Positions 17,457 to 26,977 of a stretch of 64,000 nucleotides of DNA are shown piece after piece. The notes below the pieces were generated by a model, which saw only the letters and a program-made list of their open reading frames with translations, made no database searches and had not been told where the DNA came from. This DNA is from Algoriphagus sp. NG3. Lineage in GTDB: Bacteria; Bacteroidota; Bacteroidia; Cytophagales; Cyclobacteriaceae. The stretch's first letter is position 1. Each line of letters starts with the position of its first letter. Where the stretch lies: positions 4,628,501 to 4,692,500 of the forward strand of contig NZ_CP139421.1 in assembly GCF_034119865.1 (NCBI RefSeq). Direction: 5' to 3'. Made by a program: the position numbers and the translations under genes.

Positions 17457-20400
17457 ATGCCGATGAGAAACTTTACTCATTTAAGGCTATTCAGCATGAC
17501 AATACTATTTTGTCTGGGACTGATTAGCACCGCATTCACACAGACCCGGGAGGTGTCTGGTGTGGTCATTTCAGGAGAGGACAATCTGCCTCTGCCTGGT
17601 GCCTCTGTACTTGTGAAAGGCACCACTAATGGAACCGTCACCGATATTGACGGTAAATTCACTCTAAGCATCTCTGGGCCTTCTGATGTCTTGGTATTAT
17701 CCTTTATAGGTTTTACCCAGATGGAAGTTCCTGTAGGTGATCGTTCAATGTTTGAACTCACACTTGTTCCTGACACAAAATCCCTCGAAGAAGTCATTGT
17801 GGTAGGTTATGGTGAGCAGAAAAAAGAGACTATCACAGGTGCAGTTGCTACCGTGAAAGGTAAGGAACTGACCAAGTCACCTGCCATGAACCTGTCCAAC
17901 TCTATCGCAGGCCGTATGGCAGGGGTAGTTGCGGTTAACAGAGGTGGTGAACCTGGCTATGATGGATCTAGTATCCGTATCCGGGGTTCCAATACCTTAG
18001 GAAACAATGATGCGCTAGTTGTAATCGATGGAATCCCGGCAAGAGCAGGAGGTTTAGAGCGTTTGAATCCGAATGACATTGAAAACATCTCCGTATTGAA
18101 AGATGCCTCTGCTGCGATCTATGGATCAAGAGCTGCTAATGGTGTAATACTTGTAACTACCAAACGAGGATCAACCGGTGCTCCAGAGCTGACCTTTCAA
18201 GTGAATCAGGGATTTGCCCAACCGGCGGTAATACCAGCCTTGGCAAACGCAGCTGAGTATGCCAATGCGCTTAATGAAATTAATATCTATGAACTTCCTA
18301 CCTCAGAGTGGGCTGCAGCCAACGAGGCCTATAAAGTAAACGGACAATATACCAGGCCAGATGGTCAGGTGAGAACAGCCCCCTACAGCCCTGATGAGAT
18401 AGAGCTGTACAGAAATGGATCCGATCCATGGAACTATCCTGATACGGACTGGTATGGAGAAACACTAAAAAACTGGTCTCCTCAGAGCATGTACAATTTA
18501 CAGCTAGTAGGAGGTAGTGAGAATGTAAAATATCTAACCTCACTAGGCTATCAGAATCAAGACGGCTATTATAAAAACTCCGCAACGGGCTATAAGCAAT
18601 ATGACCTGCGAATTAATGTAGATGCAAACGTAAATAAATATGTAAAAGTAGGGTTGGGTATTCTGGCGAGAGAAGAAGTTAGAACTTTTCCTACTAGAGG
18701 AGCAGGGGCTATTTTCCGTATGCAGATGAGAGGTAAGCCTAATCAACCAGCATATTGGCCTAATGGGCTACCAGGCCCAGATATTGAAAATGGAGAAAAT
18801 CCAGTGGTAATCACTACAGATCAGACTGGCTACAATAACGACAAAAGAGATTATATCCAGACCACCGGTAATATTGAAATTAAGATTCCCGGTGTAGAAG
18901 GTTTGAAATTTACAGGTACAGCAGCTATTGATAAGTATATTCAGTTGACTAAAAACTGGCAAATCCCTTGGACATTATATGAAAGAGGAAATGGTTTTGA
19001 GGAAGATGGAGTAACTCCAGTATTGGTACCAAGTCAAAGAGGTCCCGCTGATCCAAGCCTGTCTGAAGGAACAACACAAACTTTAAACATTCTTTTAGGA
19101 GGTGTTTTAAATTACGACAAGACATTTAACGATGTCCATACACTGAATGTAGTTGCTGGTGTGAACAGAGAAACCATCGAAAGTAATAATTTTAATGCCT
19201 TCAGAAGGTACTTTATCTCCACTGCTATTGACCAGATGTTTGCCGGAGGTGATTTAGAAAGAAATAACGGAGGAGGGGCTTATGAAAGAGCACGCTTGAA
19301 TTATTTCGGTAGAGTAGCCTATAACTACAAAGAGAAGTATTTGGCAGAGTTTCTATGGAGAAACGATGGTTCCTATATTTTTCCTGAGGAGACTAGATTT
19401 GGTTTCTTTCCAGGTATTATGCTAGGCTGGGTAGTTTCTGAAGAGAACTTCTGGAAAAATTCCTTGGGCAAGACATTTGATTTCTTCAAAATCAGAGGCT
19501 CTTGGGGACAGCTAGGTAATGATCAGATCTTTTTTGATAGTAATGGTGATGGAACACAAACTCTTCAAGAATATCAGTTCTTATCTACTTATGGATTTAG
19601 CTCATACATCATAGATGGAACTGAGACTAAAACACTTTTCGAAACAAGGATTCCTAATACTTCAATTGCTTGGGAAATCGCCAACAACTCTAATTTAGGT
19701 TTCGAGGGGCAGTTCCTTCAGGGAAAGTTGTTCTTCGAGTTTGACTTGTTTTATAACAAGCGAACTAATATTCTTTGGAGAAAAAATGCTTCCGTACCAC
19801 AATCCACGGGACTTACGCTTCCAGCTGAGAATATAGGTGAGGTAGAGAATAAAGGATTTGATTTAAATCTAGGGATTCGAGGAGGCAAAGGTGAATTCCA
19901 ATATTCCGCTAGCGTGAATGGAGGATATGCCAAAAACAATATTTTGTTCTGGGATGAATCTCCGGGAGCCCCTGAATGGCAGATGTCAACTGGCAAACCT
20001 ATGAATACGAACTTAGTGTACCAGTATGATGGAGTATTCCGTGATCAGCAGGAAATTGATGCAGAGACCCTGGATTATTCTGCCATCACAAATAACCTGC
20101 GCCCAGGAGATATGAAGTACAGGGATTATGACGGTGATGGTAAAATCACTCCTGACGACAGGGTGCGTATGGACAATAATAATATCCCGCTTTTTCAAGG
20201 AGGCGTTAATTTAACTGCTAACTGGAAAGGTTTTGACCTTGCTGTTTTAATACAAGGTGCCGCTGGAGCCAGGCAATTTATCAGTGCAGGTGAATCTGGA
20301 AATATCGGTAACTACCTATCCGATATCTATGACAACAGATGGACGATTGATAACCCGAGCAGTACTGATCCAAGACTTGCAAACCGATCTGACCAATACT

Positions 20401-20651
20401 GGTCAAGTAATAACACCTACTGGTTTAGAAGTTCTGATTACGTGAGATTAAAGAATGTGGAGCTTGGTTATAATATCCCGGCACATCTCACTGAGAAAAT
20501 CGGGGTTAGAAATGCCCGCTTCTATGTAAATGGATTAAACCTGATCACATTGAGCAAGAACAAAGTGTATGATCCAGAATCAGATAATTCACTTGGACAA
20601 TATTATCCTCAGGCGCGGGTGATCAACACTGGTCTTTCTGTTTCATTTTAA
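17457..20651 (+). CDS. SusC/RagA-family TonB-linked outer-membrane transporter
   Basis: TonB-dependent channel that imports oligomeric substrates together with its SusD lid. 1064 residues. Signal peptide (about 1-30), CarboxypepD-reg-like domain (about 32-105, GVVISGEDNLPLPGASV), the SusC linker LEEVIVVGYGEQKKETITGAV, plug domain with IRIRGSNTLGNNDALVVIDG, then the beta-barrel ending in VSF. There is no FecR-type signalling domain, so it is probably not anti-sigma controlled. The susD partner follows 13 nt later. The substrate cannot be read from the sequence. Confidence 0.95.
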   Translation: MPMRNFTHLRLFSMTILFCLGLISTAFTQTREVSGVVISGEDNLPLPGASVLVKGTTNGTVTDIDGKFTLSISGPSDVLVLSFIGFTQMEVPVGDRSMFELTLVPDTKSLEEVIVVGYGEQKKETITGAVATVKGKELTKSPAMNLSNSIAGRMAGVVAVNRGGEPGYDGSSIRIRGSNTLGNNDALVVIDGIPARAGGLERLNPNDIENISVLKDASAAIYGSRAANGVILVTTKRGSTGAPELTFQVNQGFAQPAVIPALANAAEYANALNEINIYELPTSEWAAANEAYKVNGQYTRPDGQVRTAPYSPDEIELYRNGSDPWNYPDTDWYGETLKNWSPQSMYNLQLVGGSENVKYLTSLGYQNQDGYYKNSATGYKQYDLRINVDANVNKYVKVGLGILAREEVRTFPTRGAGAIFRMQMRGKPNQPAYWPNGLPGPDIENGENPVVITTDQTGYNNDKRDYIQTTGNIEIKIPGVEGLKFTGTAAIDKYIQLTKNWQIPWTLYERGNGFEEDGVTPVLVPSQRGPADPSLSEGTTQTLNILLGGVLNYDKTFNDVHTLNVVAGVNRETIESNNFNAFRRYFISTAIDQMFAGGDLERNNGGGAYERARLNYFGRVAYNYKEKYLAEFLWRNDGSYIFPEETRFGFFPGIMLGWVVSEENFWKNSLGKTFDFFKIRGSWGQLGNDQIFFDSNGDGTQTLQEYQFLSTYGFSSYIIDGTETKTLFETRIPNTSIAWEIANNSNLGFEGQFLQGKLFFEFDLFYNKRTNILWRKNASVPQSTGLTLPAENIGEVENKGFDLNLGIRGGKGEFQYSASVNGGYAKNNILFWDESPGAPEWQMSTGKPMNTNLVYQYDGVFRDQQEIDAETLDYSAITNNLRPGDMKYRDYDGDGKITPDDRVRMDNNNIPLFQGGVNLTANWKGFDLAVLIQGAAGARQFISAGESGNIGNYLSDIYDNRWTIDNPSSTDPRLANRSDQYWSSNNTYWFRSSDYVRLKNVELGYNIPAHLTEKIGVRNARFYVNGLNLITLSKNKVYDPESDNSLGQYYPQARVINTGLSVSF

Positions 20652-20664
20652 TTAAGCTGAACCA

Positions 20665-22533
20665 ATGAAAAGAAATATAAAATACTTAACAATAGCATTC
20701 GCAGCCAGCTTGACCATAGCCAGCTGTAACAGCGACTTCTTGAACACTGATCCACTTGGTGAAGTGTCAGAATCAGCAGTGTGGACTGATCCAGCTTTGG
20801 CAGAAGCATTTGTAACTGGTATATATCAGGGATTTGGGAATGGAGGCTTCAATGAAGAAATGCTTGCATCATTAACTGATGAAGCAATTTTCACGCATCC
20901 TGGACGAGGTCTTACCACCATCACAGAGGCTAGAGTAAATTCTGCCGACGTAGGCTGGAACAATGCAGGCAACAGAACCTATAACTGGCAACGATTGTAC
21001 AGCTACATTCGTAGGACAAATATTGCTATAGCTGAGCTTTCCGAGCCACAATTTGGAAATGATGGAGGTATAGTGGATAGGTTATTGGGAGAAGCTAAAT
21101 TTATGAGAGCTTTCTATTATCATGACCTCGCCAGATATTATGGTGGAGTTCCCTTGATTGATCGTCCATACGAATTAGGAGAGGAAACTTACGAGGAATC
21201 CAGAGCTACATGGGAAGAGACAATAAACTTCATATTAGCCGATTTGGATGATGCGGCAACTTTACTTGCTGGAAAGAGTATGGCAAATGGACGTACCAGT
21301 GAATTGGCTGCCCTAGCACTAAAATCTCGGGTTTTGCTCTATGCCGCAAGTGATCTTCATGATGGACCTACTGCTTCAGGTAATTCGGCTACTATAGCGA
21401 GCTTTAGCGATTTGGAATTACTTGCCTATAGTGGAGGAAATAGAACTGAAAGATGGCAAAAAGCCCAGGCTGCTGCCAAAGCAGTACTTGATCAGACTAC
21501 CGGTAATTTATTTGGTCTTTCTGAACCAGTATCGCATGAAGAAGGTATACAAAACTATATCAACAATTCCCTTTCGAGAAATGGGGGCGAAAAAGAATTA
21601 ATTCTTGCAAGATACTTTATCAATATGAAGCAGGAAGACGGCGGTCGTCAAGGTTTATTTAATGGCCCCAATGGCTATAATAACTGGGCAGGAAATAGCC
21701 CCGTACAATTGCTTGTGGATGATTACGAAATGATGGACGGAACCGAATTTGACTGGTCAAATTCTGCCCATGCTTCTGCTCCGTATGATAATAGAGATGC
21801 ACGCTTCTATGGATCTATCCTCTATGACGGAGCTCAGTGGAAGCCAAGAGCTACTGCCAACCAACCTAGAGATCCACTCGGACAGATCCAAACAGGGACT
21901 TATGAAGTGACTAATTCCTCTGGGGCGAAGGATACTCATTTCGGATTGGATACCAGAAACAGCCCAATCGAGGACTGGAATGGAAGCTATACCGGCTATT
22001 ATGTGAGAAAATTCATTGATCCGGATCCGGCCATCGTAGATCAAAATACCTGGCAGGAGGTGCCTTGGCCTTTCATCAGATATACCGAAGTGGTATTGAA
22101 TTATGTGGAAGCATCTCTTGAATTAGGACAGGAAGACGAGGCCCGAAACTGGTTGAATCAGATTAGATTCAGAGTTGGTCAGCCTGCTGTCACTGAAAGT
22201 GGTGATGCATTGGTAGAGCGCTATAGAAATGAGAGACGTATAGAGATGGCTTATGAAGAGCAAAGATTCCATGACGTTCGTCGTTGGATGATTGCCGAGG
22301 AGACTATTGGTCGTCAAGCTAATACCATCAACATCACCGGAACGCTGAAATCAGGTCAAACGCTCTCTGTCTACCGCTATGATCCTGAGATTTACAATTA
22401 TGTGTACACTGTACAGCCTATAGACCCGGGTAAAGAAAACCGAACTTGGCTCGATAAAATGTATTTCATGCCTTTTCATAGAGATGAGCTCAATAGAAAT
22501 GCAAACCTAATCCAGAATCCTGGATTCGATTAA
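20665..22533 (+). CDS. SusD/RagB-family nutrient-binding lipoprotein
   Basis: Surface lipoprotein that caps the SusC channel and binds the glycan or peptide substrate. 622 residues with lipobox IASC (Cys21), the family opening FLNTDPLGEVSESAVW, TPR-like helices (LLGEAKFMRAFYYHDLARYYGGVPL), and the C-terminal signature NQIRFRVGQP ... YRNERRIEMAYEEQRFHDVRRW. It is cotranscribed with SusC and followed by a strong hairpin (22558-22585). Confidence 0.95.
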   Translation: MKRNIKYLTIAFAASLTIASCNSDFLNTDPLGEVSESAVWTDPALAEAFVTGIYQGFGNGGFNEEMLASLTDEAIFTHPGRGLTTITEARVNSADVGWNNAGNRTYNWQRLYSYIRRTNIAIAELSEPQFGNDGGIVDRLLGEAKFMRAFYYHDLARYYGGVPLIDRPYELGEETYEESRATWEETINFILADLDDAATLLAGKSMANGRTSELAALALKSRVLLYAASDLHDGPTASGNSATIASFSDLELLAYSGGNRTERWQKAQAAAKAVLDQTTGNLFGLSEPVSHEEGIQNYINNSLSRNGGEKELILARYFINMKQEDGGRQGLFNGPNGYNNWAGNSPVQLLVDDYEMMDGTEFDWSNSAHASAPYDNRDARFYGSILYDGAQWKPRATANQPRDPLGQIQTGTYEVTNSSGAKDTHFGLDTRNSPIEDWNGSYTGYYVRKFIDPDPAIVDQNTWQEVPWPFIRYTEVVLNYVEASLELGQEDEARNWLNQIRFRVGQPAVTESGDALVERYRNERRIEMAYEEQRFHDVRRWMIAEETIGRQANTINITGTLKSGQTLSVYRYDPEIYNYVYTVQPIDPGKENRTWLDKMYFMPFHRDELNRNANLIQNPGFD

Positions 22534-22557
22534 TCACACTATTCTATTATTTTTAAA

Positions 22558-22585
22558 CTAAGCCACTCCGTCTGGGGTGGCTTAG
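22558..22585 (+). terminator. Intercistronic hairpin after susD
   Basis: CTAAGCCACTCC, loop GTCT, GGGGTGGCTTAG: a 12-bp stem with one T-G pair, followed by CTTATTTT. It ends 13 nt before the next start codon. It is a terminator or attenuator separating susCD from the downstream genes, or an mRNA-stabilising structure for susCD. Confidence 0.7.
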
Positions 22586-22598
22586 CTTATTTTAAATC

Positions 22599-25500
22599 AT
22601 GACGAAAAGAACCCTAATTACTGCATTTACACTTGGTTTTTGGATAATTTCCTGTTCAGAATCAGACAAGGTAGATCAAGCTGATCTTTCTTCGGTTTCC
22701 AATACTCCTCCTCTATTTGCTTTATTGACTCCTGACCAAACCGGAATCACTTTTTCCAATAGAATAGAAGAAACCCTCAATCTCAATGTACTCATGTACG
22801 AGTATCTATATAATGGCGGAGGTGTGGCTGTGGGTGACTTGAATGGAGATGGGCTAGATGATATCTATTTCTCTGCCAATGTCAGCGGAAACCAACTGTA
22901 TATCAATGAAGGTGAGTTAAAATTTAAGGAAACTGCAGAACGCTCAGGGGTAATAGGAAGATCTGGCCCCTGGAAAACAGGGGTAGTATTCGTGGACATC
23001 AACGGGGATAACCGACTGGACATCTACCTCTGCTATTCCGGTAATATGCCCTCAGATAAGCGTAGGAATGAGCTTTTTGTAAATCAGGGAAATGATGGTA
23101 ACGGAATCCCGGTATTTAAAGAAATGGCTGCCGAATATGGCATAGATTCCAGCGCTCCCTCTACTTCTGCAAGTTTTTTTGATTTTGACCTGGATGGGGA
23201 TCTGGATCTCTTTTTACTAAACCATAATACCCAGTCCATCCAGAACCAGGATGTGAATCTGACAAAAAAAATGCTTCAGGAGAAGCACGAGGCCGGCTCA
23301 CAGCTCTTCGAGAACCGGAATGGAAAATTTGTGGAGATAACAGAACAGGCAGGTATTTCCAGCTCTAGCCTTTCCTATGGATTGGGAGTAGCAGTGGCAG
23401 ATATCAATCAAGATGGCTGGCCGGATATATACATCGGCAATGACTACTCCATGCCGGATTACCTGTATATCAATCAGAAAGACGGCACCTTCAAAGATGA
23501 AATCCATGAACGCATGGGACACACCTCCCATTTTTCTATGGGAAATGATATTGCAGATTACAACAATGATGGCTTACCGGATATATTCACTCTGGACATG
23601 CTTCCTGAGGGGAATGAGAGACAAAAACTCCTGCTTTCCCCGGATAATTTCGAACTCTTTGAACTGAATGTGGCGAGAGGTTTCCATCACCAATACATGA
23701 GAAATATGCTGCATGTGAATTCAGGTGACGGCACTTTTCAGGAGATCGGTCAGTTGGCAGGCGTTTCCAATACAGATTGGAGCTGGGCTTCTCTTTTTGC
23801 GGATTTTGACAATGACGGGTGGAAAGATCTCTTTATTACCAACGGCTACCTGAGAGATTACAACAATCAGGACTTTCTGAAATACATGGACAATTACGTG
23901 CGAACTTCCGGCGGAAAGCTCAAGCGGGAAGATCTGCTGAACATGGTGAAGAACATGCCTTCTTCCAACCTTACCAACTATATTTTTCGAAACAACAAGG
24001 ATCTGACTTTCACTAATCTGACAGATCCCTGGGGCATCGGGCACCCTGCAAATAGTAACGGAGCCGCTTACAGCGATCTGGACAATGATGGGGATCTTGA
24101 CCTGATTGTCAATAATATTAATTCCCCGGCCTTTATCTACGAGAACCTATCCTCCAATATTGACAGTTCAAATTACCTAAAGATTCAGCTCCAAGGCCAA
24201 AACCAAAACACTGCGGCTATAGGAGCCAAAGTGATTCTGAACATAGAGGGAAGCCAGCAAGTATTGGAACAGAATCCTTACCGAGGATATCAATCCTCTG
24301 TCTCACCAATACTCCATTTTGGGATAGGAAATCACGAGCGGATAGATTCCTTGACTGTAGTATGGCCAGGTGGACAAATCAGTAAAACATACGACCTGCC
24401 TGCAAATCAGCTGCTACGGCTAGACCAAAAGGAAAGTACTGCCAATACCGACAGGAAACCAACGCCTTTTACTCCCTATTTGACAGAACTGGCGACTGTG
24501 CAAAATAATGCTCCACGCTCCATAAATGATTACAAACGCCAGCCACTTTTGATCAATCCTATTTCAGGAAATGGTAAAGCAATGGTGTTGGCAGATTTTA
24601 ACGGTAACGGCAAGATGGATCTCTTTCTCGGTGCCGGGGCAGGTGCAAGTGCCACTATGCGGTTTCAGGATTCGAGAAACAACTTTTCCAGACCGGATTC
24701 TTCAGCCTTTATCTCTGCCCGCCTTTCAGAGGACTCAGATGCTCTGGCTTTTGATGCCAATGGAGATGGACATGTGGATCTCTATGTGGGGAGTGGTGGT
24801 GTGTATGATTTTAACCTGGGAGAAGATGTACTTGCGGATCGTTTATATTTAAATGATGGCAAAGGAAATTTTTCCTTGAAAGAGGGGGCTATCCCATCTG
24901 AGAATTTCCCTACGGGCACGGTGGTTTCGGGAGATTTTAATTTTGACGGACACCCTGATTTGTTTATTGGAGGCAGAGTCAATCCCGGCCAATTCCCAAC
25001 TTCCCCGGGAGGCAGAATACTGATCAATGATGGTATGGGCAATTTCTCAGATCAGACCAAGGAACTTGCCCCAACACTGGTGAATCTAGGCATGTTGACA
25101 GACTCAGGAGTATATGATTTGGATGGCGATGGCACTCCAGAGTTGATTGTAGTAGGCGAAGCTATGCCTATCCAGATATTTGCTTACGGGAATGGGCAAT
25201 GGAATGAGGCTACACTCCGCTTTTTTGAAAAGCATGAGTTCGGGCTTTGGTATGATCTCCATCTGGCGGATTGGGATGGGGACGGGCAGGTAGAACTGAT
25301 GGTAGGCAATCTGGGCTTGAATTCCCAAATCAAAGCCAGCAGTACAGAACCTGCGGAGATACTTTATAAGGATTTCGATTCCAATGGCTCCATTGATGCA
25401 TTTTTGGGATATTATGTGCAGGGCAAAAAATACCCAGCAGCCAGCCGGGATGAGATTCTGGGACAGGTTATTTTTCTAAAAAAGAGATACTTAGACTTCA

Positions 25501-25958
25501 AGTCCTTTGCTAATGTAACGATGGATGAACTGTTTACTTCCGCAGAGCGGAAAGATTCCAAAAGTATTCCAATCACTAATTTGGAGACCATATATTTTGT
25601 CAAAAACAAAGCGGGGAAATTTCAACCGAAATCTCTGCCCATTCAGGCTCAAATGTCCCCCGTCTATGCCGTAGAGGCAGTAGATGTCAATGGTGACGGG
25701 CATTTGGATGTACTAATGGGAGGAAACACGAGCTATGGCAAGCTGTACTTTGGTAAATATGATGCTAATCAGGGTTTCGTGTTGCTAGGTGATGGGAAGG
25801 GAGGATTTTCATATTCTCCAAAAACCATCACAGGTCTTAACCAACCTGATAATGTGCGTAAAATTTCTCATTCGGCAGATAGAATATATGTCTATTCCCC
25901 GAGTGATCAGGTAATAATCTACACGCTCCACCCATCAAAAAAGATCGGGGAAAATTAA
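22599..25958 (+). CDS. VCBS/FG-GAP repeat lipoprotein with ASPIC/UnbV domain
   Basis: 1119 residues. Lipoprotein signal with Cys19 (WIISC). Two sets of calcium-loop FG-GAP repeats of the D-x-N/D-x-D-G type (for example DLNGDGLDD, DINQDGWPD, DFDNDGWKD) form beta-propellers, about seven repeats on each side of an ASPIC/UnbV domain near residues 525-605 (GAKVILNI ... VVWPGG). Such proteins commonly sit beside SusCD pairs in Bacteroidota; they are assumed to bind ligands or partner proteins outside the cell, but no reaction is known. The second propeller set (DANGDGHVD, DFNFDGHPD, DVNGDGHLD) is as well kept as the first. Confidence 0.9.
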   Translation: MTKRTLITAFTLGFWIISCSESDKVDQADLSSVSNTPPLFALLTPDQTGITFSNRIEETLNLNVLMYEYLYNGGGVAVGDLNGDGLDDIYFSANVSGNQLYINEGELKFKETAERSGVIGRSGPWKTGVVFVDINGDNRLDIYLCYSGNMPSDKRRNELFVNQGNDGNGIPVFKEMAAEYGIDSSAPSTSASFFDFDLDGDLDLFLLNHNTQSIQNQDVNLTKKMLQEKHEAGSQLFENRNGKFVEITEQAGISSSSLSYGLGVAVADINQDGWPDIYIGNDYSMPDYLYINQKDGTFKDEIHERMGHTSHFSMGNDIADYNNDGLPDIFTLDMLPEGNERQKLLLSPDNFELFELNVARGFHHQYMRNMLHVNSGDGTFQEIGQLAGVSNTDWSWASLFADFDNDGWKDLFITNGYLRDYNNQDFLKYMDNYVRTSGGKLKREDLLNMVKNMPSSNLTNYIFRNNKDLTFTNLTDPWGIGHPANSNGAAYSDLDNDGDLDLIVNNINSPAFIYENLSSNIDSSNYLKIQLQGQNQNTAAIGAKVILNIEGSQQVLEQNPYRGYQSSVSPILHFGIGNHERIDSLTVVWPGGQISKTYDLPANQLLRLDQKESTANTDRKPTPFTPYLTELATVQNNAPRSINDYKRQPLLINPISGNGKAMVLADFNGNGKMDLFLGAGAGASATMRFQDSRNNFSRPDSSAFISARLSEDSDALAFDANGDGHVDLYVGSGGVYDFNLGEDVLADRLYLNDGKGNFSLKEGAIPSENFPTGTVVSGDFNFDGHPDLFIGGRVNPGQFPTSPGGRILINDGMGNFSDQTKELAPTLVNLGMLTDSGVYDLDGDGTPELIVVGEAMPIQIFAYGNGQWNEATLRFFEKHEFGLWYDLHLADWDGDGQVELMVGNLGLNSQIKASSTEPAEILYKDFDSNGSIDAFLGYYVQGKKYPAASRDEILGQVIFLKKRYLDFKSFANVTMDELFTSAERKDSKSIPITNLETIYFVKNKAGKFQPKSLPIQAQMSPVYAVEAVDVNGDGHLDVLMGGNTSYGKLYFGKYDANQGFVLLGDGKGGFSYSPKTITGLNQPDNVRKISHSADRIYVYSPSDQVIIYTLHPSKKIGEN

Positions 25959-26004
25959 CGGTTCGGAGTATATTAACAATTTGAAATAAACCTATAGAAT
26001 ACCT

Positions 26005-26958
26005 ATGACATTGAAGTATATAGCTGCGGGCTTGCTTATGCTCATCAGCTTTGATTCCAGCAAAGATCTCGCTTTTGAAGCCTATACCCAAGATATCCCC
26101 GGAACAGCTGTTTCATTCGGGATGGTGCCTATTCCTGCCGGATCGTTTCGTATGGGTTCAGATCTGGATGAGGATTCCAAGCCGATTCACGAAGTAGAAA
26201 TCGACGCATTTTGGATGGGTACGCACGAAGTCACTTGGGACTCCTTTGAAATGTTTTTAGATAAGAATTATGAATTGGCAATTTCAGAGGGACCATTAGG
26301 AGAGGTAGTGGATGGATTGTCCCGCCCAAGTATTCCTTATTTGGATATGACATTTGGTATGGGGAAAGAAAACAAACCCGCTATAGGAATGACACAGTAT
26401 GGTGCTATACAGTACTGTTACTGGTTATACCTGAAAACAGGGATTTTCTATAGACTTCCTACAGAAGCAGAGTGGGAATATGCTGCCAGGGCGGGCACAG
26501 ATACAGAATATTTTTTTGGAGACAATCCTGAGCAGCTTTCTGACTATGCCTGGATCAAAGAAAACTCCGGAGAATCTACCCACCCTATCGGCAAAAAGAA
26601 ACCAAACCCTTGGGGGTTATATGACATCTATGGTAATGTGCTGGAATGGACTTCAGATCAGTACGACCCGGAGTTCTACGCCAACTCTCCAAAAGAAAAC
26701 CCCATGAACCCAGCTTCTAAACTCTATCCTAGAGTGGTGAGAGGAGGCAGCTATGATAGCTCCCCAGAGGAAATAAACTCCGCAAAGCGCTTTGTGAGTA
26801 CGGCGGACTGGAAGAGAATAGATCCACAGATACCCAAAAGCCAATGGTGGTTTCCTGAAGCACCTTTCCTAGGCATGAGACTAGTCCGACCTTTTACCCC
26901 CCCTAGTGAACAGGAGATTTTAGCCTACTACCGAGCTAAACCCATTACCGATTATTAA
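26005..26958 (+). CDS. FGE-sulfatase (SUMF1)-fold protein lacking the catalytic cysteines
   Basis: 317 residues with a probable N-terminal export signal. The formylglycine-generating-enzyme fold is clear: VPIPAGSFRMGSD, FWMGTHEVTWDSFEMFL, YRLPTEAEWEYAARAG, WGLYDIYGNVLEWTSD, VVRGGSYD and the closing GMRLVRPF. True FGEs need a cysteine pair just before the C-terminal GFR motif; here that stretch has none, and the only Cys in the protein is in IQYCYW. It is therefore unlikely to make formylglycine and is better read as a binding or otherwise repurposed member. It follows the VCBS gene by 46 nt, and no sulfatase gene is present. Confidence 0.88.
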   Translation: MTLKYIAAGLLMLISFDSSKDLAFEAYTQDIPGTAVSFGMVPIPAGSFRMGSDLDEDSKPIHEVEIDAFWMGTHEVTWDSFEMFLDKNYELAISEGPLGEVVDGLSRPSIPYLDMTFGMGKENKPAIGMTQYGAIQYCYWLYLKTGIFYRLPTEAEWEYAARAGTDTEYFFGDNPEQLSDYAWIKENSGESTHPIGKKKPNPWGLYDIYGNVLEWTSDQYDPEFYANSPKENPMNPASKLYPRVVRGGSYDSSPEEINSAKRFVSTADWKRIDPQIPKSQWWFPEAPFLGMRLVRPFTPPSEQEILAYYRAKPITDY

Positions 26959-26977
26959 ACCTTAAATAACCATATTT

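Noticed and set aside
17457..22533. Assigning a specific glycan substrate to the SusCD pair
   Set aside because: No diagnostic hydrolase is in the locus, and binding specificity cannot be read from SusC or SusD alone.
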